From Acidilobaceae archaeon (lineage in GTDB: Archaea; Thermoproteota; Thermoprotei_A; Sulfolobales; Acidilobaceae): a DNA stretch of 15,634 nt. Below the pieces are notes generated by a model. That model had not been told where the DNA came from, did not search any database, and saw only the letters and a program-made list of their open reading frames with translations. The DNA is taken from assembly GCA_027081695.1 (NCBI GenBank), contig JALWJI010000098.1:1-15634 (forward strand). The letters are read 5' to 3'. Made by a program: the position numbers and the translations under genes. Shown here piece by piece: positions 6,794 to 13,175 of the stretch (position 1 is its first letter; each line of letters opens with the position of its first letter).

Positions 6794-7312
6794 TCAATGC
6801 GGAACCTCCTTCAAGGAGGCCTTATATGCTAACCGATTTGTCGTAATATGTAGGATAACGACCAGAGGGGCTAGGACAACGGCTGTTACTAAATTGTAAC
6901 TATAACCACCTATATACAGGACAATAAGTGCTCCAACGTAGAAATCCAATTGATCTAAAAGCGGTGCAGGCTCTCCACGCTCTATACCGAGTCTCCTCTT
7001 GATAAAGGAACCTACAAGGTCTCCAATCATTGCACCTATTCCAGCCAGTAATCCTGCACGAACAAACCAATACAAGTTGCTAAATAATACTCCCTCAATT
7101 ATACCTACTAGAAGCCCTGTTAGCACCCCGGTAACAAATCCTTCCAGAGTTTTCCCCTCTCCGAGAATGCGTCTACCATCAATCCATTTACGACCCATAT
7201 CAAGTGGCGTTCCTCTACCATATATCCGCCTAGCAACGACTGGAGCACCATTAGCGGCGAGAGCTGGCAGTATTAAGAGGAGTAGGTTTATTAGATCTTC
7301 TGCTAGAGCCAT
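6794..7312 (-). CDS. carS: CDP-archaeol synthase CarS
   Basis: CarS transfers CMP from CTP to unsaturated archaetidic acid (digeranylgeranylglyceryl phosphate), giving the activated intermediate for archaeal polar lipids at the membrane. The 172-residue protein has the family signature throughout: NGAPV (21-25), DGRRILGEGKT (45-55), GDLVGSFIKRRLG (97-109) and ERGEPAPLLDQLDF (111-124), the last two containing the conserved CDP-alcohol/CTP-binding acidic residues. About five hydrophobic segments are visible (near 5-22, 58-77, 83-103, 124-140, 141-157), matching an integral membrane enzyme of normal length. The ATG at 7312 lies inside the 3' end of the upstream RecA-like gene (10-base overlap), so the two are co-translated. 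Confidence 0.95.
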   Translation of the reverse strand: MALAEDLINLLLLILPALAANGAPVVARRIYGRGTPLDMGRKWIDGRRILGEGKTLEGFVTGVLTGLLVGIIEGVLFSNLYWFVRAGLLAGIGAMIGDLVGSFIKRRLGIERGEPAPLLDQLDFYVGALIVLYIGGYSYNLVTAVVLAPLVVILHITTNRLAYKASLKEVPH

Positions 7313-7860
7313 CTTAGATCCTTACCTCTTATCTCATACATTAATGTCTTCCGGTGGGGTCTAAGAGACTCTGCTAAGAATTTATCGTTAATCTTGGAGG
7401 TTCTGATAACTATGTGCGCCCACGGTATGATATAGGGGGCTCCGCTTGGGAGGAGTCCTTCACCGGATACCTGGGCTGTATATAGTCCACCTGTACTTCT
7501 GGCGACAGAAGATAGGTACATCAGTATTTTTCCGCTCTCTATTCCGGGCTTAGATCTATAGTGCCAGTTTACACTATCTATTATAATGAATTTGTTGCGA
7601 AGCGAGTTAGATGTAACGAGTCTTACTAGTTCGTCGAGTGTATGAGCTACGTGATATTCGGTGTACTGGATCTTCCTCAGGAAGAGAGTTGTTCCGGGCT
7701 CTGTAGCGATTAGAACAGGATCTAGGTTCTTAGATTTGGCTACTAGATAAGCATAATAGGCTAGATGAGTCTTACCTGTACCGGCTCTACCATAAACCAA
7801 CGTAAATATACCTTTCTTAATCCAGCCTGACGGTATATCCATTGTTTCGCTATGGTTCAA
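7303..7860 (-). CDS. Short RecA/Rad51-like ATPase (RadB/RadC-type paralogue)
   Basis: The 185-residue protein is a single RecA-fold ATPase domain. Walker A is GRAGTGKT (24-31), the likely catalytic Glu is in ATEPG (E54), and Walker B is FIIIDSVNW (91-99). There is no N-terminal DNA-binding HhH domain and no duplicated KaiC domain, so it resembles the small archaeal Rad51 paralogues thought to modulate RadA in recombination; a precise subfamily cannot be fixed by eye. The start is TTG 7860, preceded by GGTG eight bases upstream; ATG 7842 would drop six residues but lacks a ribosome binding site. It overlaps carS by 10 bases, an odd pairing of a recombination-type ATPase and a lipid enzyme that probably reflects operon packing only. 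Confidence 0.8.
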   Translation of the reverse strand: MNHSETMDIPSGWIKKGIFTLVYGRAGTGKTHLAYYAYLVAKSKNLDPVLIATEPGTTLFLRKIQYTEYHVAHTLDELVRLVTSNSLRNKFIIIDSVNWHYRSKPGIESGKILMYLSSVARSTGGLYTAQVSGEGLLPSGAPYIIPWAHIVIRTSKINDKFLAESLRPHRKTLMYEIRGKDLRWL

Positions 7861-7986
7861 GTTCTCTGCACCGTTTTCCCGACCAAGATTATTGGTACAT
7901 TCTCATTTTAACGTCAAAATAGGAAGCCGGGGATTCTCCTTCTGGGAAAAAGTAATGATATTGGATATTGTTATTATAGTATTAGT

Positions 7987-8505
7987 TTAGAATAATGGAG
8001 GTCTCCTTGAAGGCCTTCTCATTGTTCGTGTTAATCTCCTTATTTCGGCGTCCTGCATGCTATCGAGCATGCTTGCCTTGTTTCTTAAAGCTTCGTAGTG
8101 TTTCTCTATAGCAGATATTATTCCGGCTGGAGGCTTCTTCTGTTCTAGTGCGTCTTTACCCTTACTTGTTATTCTGAGCTTTCTATACATGTTGGGCTCG
8201 GTCTCTACGAATCCTACGTAGAGTAGAGCTACTAGATCGTTCTTTACTTCTGGGCTGTAGGGGACGTTTCCTACTTTTCTGATTGTATAGCCTAGATCTA
8301 CGTTGTACTCGTCCTTTAGTTCTTTCAGAATATGGAATAGGGTCTTTTCATGCATTGGACCCAGCTTCTCTATTACGTAGAGTAGGCTCATTTGTCTCTC
8401 GTTTTCGAGGACTTTCTCCGGTGTTATGACCTGTACTGATATTATCTTAAGCTCCTTTCCGCTCTTTTCGTCTTTTCCTCCCTTATCCTTGTCTTTCTTG
8501 GCCAC
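7987..8505 (-). CDS. Winged-helix-like protein of unknown function
   Basis: The 172-residue product starts at GTG 8505 (GGTG eight bases upstream). It has a lysine-rich, probably disordered N-terminus (AKKDKDKGGKDEKSGKELK), a central region of about 36-125 that looks like a winged helix-turn-helix (YVIEKLGPMHEKTLFHILKEL, then VKNDLVALLYVGFVETE and YRKLRITSKGKDAL, reminiscent of 'wing plus TxxG' ends of archaeal wHTH proteins), and a C-terminal helix followed by a basic tail (RRLTRTMRRPSRRPPL). DNA or RNA binding is therefore plausible, but the family is unknown to me. It is divergent from the Lon-like protease gene across only 83 bases and could regulate it; that is inference from position. 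Confidence 0.7.
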   Translation of the reverse strand: MAKKDKDKGGKDEKSGKELKIISVQVITPEKVLENERQMSLLYVIEKLGPMHEKTLFHILKELKDEYNVDLGYTIRKVGNVPYSPEVKNDLVALLYVGFVETEPNMYRKLRITSKGKDALEQKKPPAGIISAIEKHYEALRNKASMLDSMQDAEIRRLTRTMRRPSRRPPLF

Positions 8506-8588
8506 GAGCCCTGCACCACTCTATTCTAGAGCATAATCCAATAAAAATAACTAGTAGCGGCTCGACGATAATTAAAAGGGTAGAGGTA
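8506..8588. promoter_or_regulatory. Shared divergent promoter region of the wHTH and Lon-like protease genes
   Basis: Two GTG-started genes face away from each other across 83 bases. The middle is AT-rich (CCAATAAAAATAACTAGTAG, 8537-8556, and GATAATTAAAAGGG, 8568-8581). TATA-like elements for both directions could fit here. No clear inverted-repeat operator is visible. Confidence 0.4.
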
Positions 8589-10487
8589 GTGAACAGGCGG
8601 ACAGCAATAGCGTCTACCTTTATCATAGTAGCGGTCATAGTATCGCTGGCGGCACCGATACAGTCCACTGCTCAGTTTTACTCTGGGCAGCAAGAACTAG
8701 TGACGAATATTCATTTGCCTGCAGTTGAGAGCAGTGGAAAGGGGACTATTATCAATGTTACAATAACTATTATACCTGGTGGAACCGGTAAAGTAGAGGT
8801 AGTCTCCAACGGTAGAGTAGACGATACTACTAAATACAGTATGATGCAGGCTACTGTGACCGGGGCTCTTCTTGCAGGATATGATTGGAGATCGTTCGAT
8901 TATAAGATAGTGTTCCTCAACACGAGCGATGTCGCCGGCCCCAGCGGTAGCGCTATGACAGCTTTCGCGATATACTCGCTTCTTTCAGGATCCCCTGTAC
9001 AAGAGATATTTGCCAACATGACCATGACCGGTGCTATTTCACCTGTAGGATTATACTCTGCAGTCGGAGGCATTATAGAAAAATGTACGGCGGCCAGGAA
9101 CCTAGGTCTTGCATTCTATTATCCAATGGCAAACTATAATCCGGAAATAGAAGTAGCTTGCCCGCAAGCGATACCAGTCTCAGGATTCATGAGCTCTATG
9201 CATGCTCTTACTGGTGTATCAATGAATGCCTCGTACATTAACTTGAATCTCCCCAGCGAATTTAACGATGGTATGAAGAACGCCTCTGATATGATGAGGA
9301 ACCTTACTGTTCAAGTATTATCCTCTGTACCTGTAGAGAATCTTGGTCCAGATCTCTTAACAATATATAACATGACGATATCAGCACTAAATGAGAGCGT
9401 AGAATACTATAACGATCATCCCTACGCATCAGCCAGCAAGGCATTCTATGCATTATACAGGGCCTATCAATTATACTACATGTACGAGATAGCTACTCTC
9501 CAGTCAAATACTGGTGTAAGGGAATACATCCTTTCAGAATCACAATCTCTGGAAAGGAACCTCACTATGCTGAGGGAAAGGCTCGATAATATCGATTATA
9601 ATGGAAGCGTATACTATATCGAGTTCCTCGGCATAGCCTATAGTCGATTAGCATCCGCAGAGTCAAGTCTAGAGAGGATAAACGTCCTCATCTCGATCAA
9701 CGTCCCCGAAGCAATATCCGAGCTAGCCTATGTGCATGCTAGGGTATACAGTATACTCTCATGGATTGACACAGCAGAAAGGGTGAAGGGCCTATGGCCA
9801 AGACTAGATCGAAACGATACTAGATTACTAGCAACGCTCATGGGAGACTTCTCACATATATCAACACAGTACAGTATAGCGTTGGCAAACTACATGATAG
9901 ACACATATGGCAACACTGTCGATGCAGAGCTCCTGAGAAAATACGTAGATATCCTCCAGCTACTCCTAGACGAAGGAGACAGATATGCGATGCAAGCAAA
10001 CTATGTAGCAGCCCTAGGATTCTATAGAGAGGCCCTTAGCCAAAGCATGAACAACATCTTCTCAATAATTCCCTCGAGTAACACTACAGTGATCGAATAC
10101 ATCTACAAGAACTATATAGCAGAAGTAGTAAGTCTATATGACCTGATCACATTAAGAGCTATAAGCTCCGGCATAATTCCAGGACTCGCACCTGCATATA
10201 TGGACTATGCTCTTCTTGAGGCAAAGAACGGTAATTATGAGACGGCATTATCACTAGGCAGAGCGGCCCTGGCATCTTCAATAATATGGTATCTATATAC
10301 TCTTGCGAAGAATCCTGGAATAGAGACCATGCCAAGACAAGAAACACCCGAAATATTCATGCCCACATCACCCGGCAACACACCGGTGATCCTTGTAATG
10401 GCGAGTCTACTGCTGGCAGGTATACTGGTAGGATTACTATATTCGGCTAGACTACTCCGGAGTACAATAAAGTCAGTAAAATACTAG
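8589..10487 (+). CDS. Membrane-anchored Lon-like (S16) serine protease with helical repeat region (COG1750-type)
   Basis: This 632-residue protein carries an ATP-independent Lon protease domain facing outward. An N-terminal signal peptide/anchor (about 5-24, after MNRR) precedes the domain at about 35-200. The catalytic dyad is visible: S119 in AGPSGSA and K165 in VGGIIEKCTAA, with the Lon-typical MTGAISPVG between them; the S-to-K spacing is three longer than in bacterial Lon. No AAA+ module is present. Residues about 215-590 form a long helical region with TPR-like Tyr/Ala spacing. A C-terminal membrane helix (about 599-620) is followed by a basic cytoplasmic tail. Twelve N-x-S/T sequons lie in the ectodomain, fitting a glycosylated surface protein. 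It starts at GTG 8589 after AGAGGTA. It matches the archaeal predicted serine protease group COG1750; substrates are unknown. Confidence 0.88.
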   Translation: MNRRTAIASTFIIVAVIVSLAAPIQSTAQFYSGQQELVTNIHLPAVESSGKGTIINVTITIIPGGTGKVEVVSNGRVDDTTKYSMMQATVTGALLAGYDWRSFDYKIVFLNTSDVAGPSGSAMTAFAIYSLLSGSPVQEIFANMTMTGAISPVGLYSAVGGIIEKCTAARNLGLAFYYPMANYNPEIEVACPQAIPVSGFMSSMHALTGVSMNASYINLNLPSEFNDGMKNASDMMRNLTVQVLSSVPVENLGPDLLTIYNMTISALNESVEYYNDHPYASASKAFYALYRAYQLYYMYEIATLQSNTGVREYILSESQSLERNLTMLRERLDNIDYNGSVYYIEFLGIAYSRLASAESSLERINVLISINVPEAISELAYVHARVYSILSWIDTAERVKGLWPRLDRNDTRLLATLMGDFSHISTQYSIALANYMIDTYGNTVDAELLRKYVDILQLLLDEGDRYAMQANYVAALGFYREALSQSMNNIFSIIPSSNTTVIEYIYKNYIAEVVSLYDLITLRAISSGIIPGLAPAYMDYALLEAKNGNYETALSLGRAALASSIIWYLYTLAKNPGIETMPRQETPEIFMPTSPGNTPVILVMASLLLAGILVGLLYSARLLRSTIKSVKY

Positions 10488-10505
10488 AGTATTTAGAGTA
10501 CTCTG

Positions 10506-11135
10506 TTACATATAATCAAACAGGGTTTTCCTAGTCTTAGGTTTTCTATGAATCTCTTCCAAGAGTTCAGCTAGCTTCCTGAAATCTTGTTCTAAAACTT
10601 CTCTTAGGTTTGGATTATAGAGCGCGGCGGCAGGATGATAGGTAGGATATAATGTGACATTAACGTCTCCTACTACTCCAGTATAAGGTTTGCCATGTAT
10701 CCTGCTTAGGGGAGCCCATTTTAGCCTCGCTGTTTCAAATAGTGTCCTGCCCGAGTGACGGCCAAGGGTAACGATTATTCTAGGCCTGATAATCCTTATT
10801 TGTTCTAGAAGATACGGGAGACATACTTGTATTTCTTCGGGTCTTGGATCCCTGTTACCAGGCGGCCGGCATTTAACAATATTAGTTATATAGACTTCGT
10901 CTCTTCTCAAGCCGATTTTTGATAAAAGAGCTGATAGTAGTTTTCCAGCCATACCCACAAATGGTCTCCCTTGTTCGTCTTCCTTTCTACCAGGTGCTTC
11001 TCCAACGAACATAATATCTGAGTCTAATGATCCTTCACCGGGAACAGGATTTTTACGGAATTTATGGAGAGGACATTTAGTACAGTTTACTATCTTATTC
11101 ACTAGACGCTGATATTCTTCTCTTTTTGATTTCAT
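10506..11135 (-). CDS. Family 4 uracil-DNA glycosylase (Fe-S)
   Basis: This enzyme removes uracil produced by cytosine deamination, an acute problem at high temperature. The 209-residue protein has the family 4 hallmarks: iron-sulfur cysteines C18, C21, C89 and C105; motif 1 GEAPGRKEDEQGRPFVG (45-61); KCRPPGNRDPRPEE (88-101); and HPAA (167-170) in the catalytic-loop position. The last eight residues RKTLFDYM fit a degenerate PIP box (hydrophobic at position 4, aromatic then hydrophobic at 7-8), suggesting PCNA binding. The ATG at 11135 is chosen over GTG 11102 because GGAGGAGG lies at good spacing, even though it creates a 41-base overlap with the upstream glycosyltransferase gene. It converges on the Lon-like gene with only 18 bases between stops. 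Confidence 0.95.
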   Translation of the reverse strand: MKSKREEYQRLVNKIVNCTKCPLHKFRKNPVPGEGSLDSDIMFVGEAPGRKEDEQGRPFVGMAGKLLSALLSKIGLRRDEVYITNIVKCRPPGNRDPRPEEIQVCLPYLLEQIRIIRPRIIVTLGRHSGRTLFETARLKWAPLSRIHGKPYTGVVGDVNVTLYPTYHPAAALYNPNLREVLEQDFRKLAELLEEIHRKPKTRKTLFDYM

Positions 11136-12228
11136 TTAGGATACTCCTCCTCCACACTTTATCAAGCGAGATAACATAGTTAGCCGCAAAGCCTGTCACA
11201 ATACCGAGGGCCTGTCCTGCGAGGGGCCCTAGGAGTCCTAGCATAGTTGTCGCCTTCATCACAGTGAATGTTGTGATTATTCCACCCAGACTCGATAGAT
11301 GATACGCCAATAGACGCCTTAGCCAGTTTTCTTCCAGGTTTGTCTTAAACGTCCAGTACTCGTGGAATACAAAGTTGAATAAGATACTGATCTCGATACC
11401 CGCTATGCTAGCCAAGTCTATTGGTGCTCCAAGCAATAGTAAGAGGGCCATTATAGTTAGGTTCAAGACAGCACCAAGGGCTCCTACAGATGCGAACTTT
11501 ACGAGTGGAGACAATGTCATTGCATGTATGAGGAAATCTATGATTGTTTTAGCGCCTAATTTGCTCTTGCCGTATGCTCTGTTCCTAAAGGTATAAGGTA
11601 CTTCTTCTACTTTCCGATATGGAGACTTTTCTAGGATTTCCATTAGAATCTTGTATCCACGTGGGCGTAGCGAGGAAGGATCTACTATAGACTTCTTCAC
11701 GAGGAAGAATCCACTCATGGGATCGCTTGTCGACTTTGTGCCAGGAACAAGGATCTTCGAGACTAGAATTGCGGTCTTACTCATAAATAGTCTAAAGCGG
11801 CTCCAGCCCTCTACTCCTCCGCCAGGAGCATATCTTGTGGCTACTACTACATCGGCACCTCTAGAGACTGCTTTTGACACAAGCTTTGGAACTAGCTCTG
11901 GTGGATGCTGTAGATCAGCGTCCATAACTACTACGTATTTCCCTCTTGCCCATGCAATACCCCTTAGTATAGCGGTAGCTAAACCCTTATTCTTTCTCCT
12001 TAGAAGGCATCTGATCCTGTTATCATTGTTTGCGAACTCTCTTACTATGAGACATGTGCCATCAGGCGAGTCATCATCCACTACGAGGATCTCAAAGTTG
12101 TTGAATCCGCTTGATTCTAGGATGTTAATAAGCTTTGGGATAAGTATCTTTATGTTATCTGCCTCGTTATATGTTGGGATAACCACGGTGAACAGGGGTT
12201 GTGTATTGTTTGATTCTGTCAGCGTCAA
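11095..12228 (-). CDS. Dolichol-phosphate mannose synthase-like GT2 glycosyltransferase fused to a GtrA membrane domain
   Basis: The N-terminal 240 residues are a GT2 glycosyltransferase: VVIPTYNEADNI (15-26), VVDDDSPDGT (49-58), MDADLQHPPE (102-111, with the D103-x-D105 metal site) and SDPMSGFF (168-175). These patterns match polyprenol/dolichol-phosphate mannose synthases. Residues about 243-360 form a four-helix GtrA-type domain (FASVGALGAVLNL, then FNFVFHEYWTFK, then the last helix pair), as in the archaeal DPMS of Pyrococcus type. The enzyme would load a sugar from GDP-mannose (or a related donor) onto a lipid carrier for surface glycan synthesis. It starts at TTG 12228 with GGAGG about ten bases ahead and no ATG in range. 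It overlaps UDG by 41 bases. Sugar specificity cannot be told from sequence alone. Confidence 0.9.
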   Translation of the reverse strand: MTLTESNNTQPLFTVVIPTYNEADNIKILIPKLINILESSGFNNFEILVVDDDSPDGTCLIVREFANNDNRIRCLLRRKNKGLATAILRGIAWARGKYVVVMDADLQHPPELVPKLVSKAVSRGADVVVATRYAPGGGVEGWSRFRLFMSKTAILVSKILVPGTKSTSDPMSGFFLVKKSIVDPSSLRPRGYKILMEILEKSPYRKVEEVPYTFRNRAYGKSKLGAKTIIDFLIHAMTLSPLVKFASVGALGAVLNLTIMALLLLLGAPIDLASIAGIEISILFNFVFHEYWTFKTNLEENWLRRLLAYHLSSLGGIITTFTVMKATTMLGLLGPLAGQALGIVTGFAANYVISLDKVWRRSILNEIKKRRISASSE

Positions 12229-12293
12229 TTTGTTATGCCTCCGTTTAGGAGACGACGAGTACCTCGTTATCCAAGTGTTATTATTTAGATATG

Positions 12294-12500
12294 TTAAAAC
12301 TCATATAGTTTAGGTCTTACCTCATCCGGCAAGTCGTCCTCGTTCACGATCTCGAATGTGAACGGAGGATTCTTCGTCTTAGGACCTGTTATCAGATATT
12401 TATCAGGATCATCCTCAGGCTTATTCTTGAATACACGTGCCTTTACATACCATCCGTCTTTCCTAGCTATGTATACATACTTTCCGTGTTTTCCTCCCAT
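12294..12500 (-). CDS. Small protein of unknown function (68 aa)
   Basis: I do not recognise this gene. The 68-residue product begins MGGKHGKYVYIARKDGWYVK and looks like a small beta-rich domain: strands near 7-12 (KYVYIAR), 16-23 (GWYVKARV), 34-37 (KYLIT) and 46-52 (FTFEIVN), with a short acidic helix EDDLPDEVRPKLYEF at the end. It has no cysteines and no membrane segment. ATG 12500 is preceded by GGTGTGGTGGA, a strong ribosome binding site, and a TATA-like ATTTTTAAG lies about 40 bases upstream, so the gene is expressed on its own evidence. It is 65 bases upstream of the glycosyltransferase gene on the same strand. It may be an uncharacterised crenarchaeal family. Confidence 0.7.
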   Translation of the reverse strand: MGGKHGKYVYIARKDGWYVKARVFKNKPEDDPDKYLITGPKTKNPPFTFEIVNEDDLPDEVRPKLYEF

Positions 12501-12534
12501 TCCACCACACCAAACAGTTTAGTCTGGCAAGGTA

Positions 12535-12546
12535 TACTTAAAAATT
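12535..12546 (-). promoter_or_regulatory. Likely TATA-box of the 12500 gene
   Basis: The minus strand reads TGTAATTTTTAAG here, a TATA-like element about 40 bases before ATG 12500. That spacing allows a leader of about 15 bases containing the GGTGTGGTGGA ribosome binding site. Confidence 0.4.
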
Positions 12547-12591
12547 ACAATGTGAGGTCTATGTTTGAGCAATGAACTTATTGATTGAAGG

Positions 12592-12606
12592 GAAAAACTT
12601 AAACCC
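12592..12606 (+). promoter_or_regulatory. Likely promoter (BRE-TATA) of the tRNA-Tyr gene
   Basis: GAAAAACTTAAACCC combines a purine-rich BRE-like part with the TATA-like CTTAAAC. A start about 26 bases downstream falls near 12627, leaving a short leader of about 8 bases before the mature 5' end of the tRNA at 12636. Confidence 0.5.
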
Positions 12607-12635
12607 CCGAACAACAGAGAGTATGATATGGCAAA

Positions 12636-12759
12636 CCCGCCGTAGCTCAGCGGCAGAGCGCCCGGCTGTAGTGGGACACGGGCGAGGTGGGACCCTCCTT
12701 AGAAGGAGGGCCCTGCAGATACCGGGTGGTCCGGGGTTCGAATCCCCGCGGCGGGACCA
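12636..12759 (+). tRNA. tRNA-Tyr (anticodon GTA) with intron and encoded CCA
   Basis: All parts can be folded by eye: acceptor CCCGCCG (12636-12642) with CGGCGGG (12749-12755), D stem GCTC/GAGC, anticodon stem CCCGG (12661-12665) with CCGGG (12722-12726), anticodon GTA at 12668-12670, T stem CGGGG/CCCCG around the TTCGAAT loop, discriminator A 12756 and CCA 12757-12759. The C1-G72 pair is the archaeal/eukaryotic Tyr identity feature. The exons join as CTGTAG|A in the anticodon loop after removal of a 49-nt intron between positions 37 and 38. The gene has its own TATA-like promoter and is divergent from the small protein gene at 12500. The open frame across this locus (12572-12811) is spurious. 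Confidence 0.97.
12672..12720 (+). other. tRNA-Tyr intron with canonical bulge-helix-bulge
   Basis: The 49-nt intron folds into the hBHBh form recognised by archaeal splicing endonuclease. The 4-bp central helix is CTGT (12666-12669) with GCAG (12715-12718). The 3-nt bulges are AGT (12670-12672) and ATA (12719-12721), each cut after the second base. The outer helix is GGG (12673-12675) with CCT (12712-12714). The anticodon bases G34-T35 are held in the central helix before splicing. Inside the intron a separate 7-bp hairpin (12693-12699 with 12704-12710, loop TAGA) is present. Confidence 0.88.
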
Positions 12760-12918
12760 CCCATCCTCAACATTAACTCTTGCTTCTCAGCCACATGGAG
12801 AACAGTTATGAGGATTTGCTCTATAGACACTGAGGAATGTAGACGATATGATACTAGATACTATAATGAAATCTTAGGATACTGTGATTTGTTGAAAATT
12901 ATACTATACTAGATTAGT
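12760..12918. other. Intergenic region downstream of tRNA-Tyr
   Basis: 159 bases between the tRNA and the Nop10 stop. AT-rich toward the Nop10 side. No convincing open frame, hairpin or guide RNA is seen; a weak C/D-like pattern near 12805-12860 does not hold up. Confidence 0.3.
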
Positions 12919-13095
12919 TTATTGAGGTATCTCTCCGGCTTCCTTCTTCATTAGGTATCTGTATATCAGGAATCTATCATCGGGCGAGAAGCGTGGAGGG
13001 TGAGGAACCCTAACAGGCCCGCCGCATATGGGGCACTGATCCCTTCTAAGCGTATATCTTCCGCATCTAACGCATTTTCTAAGCAACCATTTCAA
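12919..13095 (-). CDS. nop10: Ribosome biogenesis / H/ACA RNP protein Nop10
   Basis: Nop10 stabilises Cbf5 in archaeal H/ACA pseudouridylation particles. The 58-residue form shows the complete family pattern: MKWLLRKCVRCGRYTL with C8-x2-C11, then C21-x2-C24, then VPHPPRFSPDD (30-40) and a C-terminal helix. I place the start at TTG 13095 because it gives the usual Nop10 N-terminus and is preceded by GGTGGA at good spacing. ATG 13122 would add nine residues (MSRNRRWIR) and lacks a ribosome binding site, though a TATA-like AATTAATA about 35 bases above it would allow a leaderless message from that ATG. It follows aIF2-alpha, the normal archaeal order. Confidence 0.93.
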   Translation of the reverse strand: MKWLLRKCVRCGRYTLRRDQCPICGGPVRVPHPPRFSPDDRFLIYRYLMKKEAGEIPQ

Positions 13096-13175
13096 GCGTA
13101 TCCACCGCCTATTTCTCGACATTTAGGTTCGTGATATGGGAGTCTACATTTCATGATGTATTAATTGTGCCGGTG

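Noticed and set aside
12572..12811. 79-codon plus-strand open frame across the tRNA-Tyr locus
   Set aside because: It is only the tRNA and its flanks read as protein; the tRNA fold fully explains the sequence.
12805..12870. Possible second C/D-box RNA (ATGAGGA ... CTGA ... TAGACGA) downstream of the tRNA
   Set aside because: The C box deviates, no D box sits at proper distance, and no terminal stem forms.
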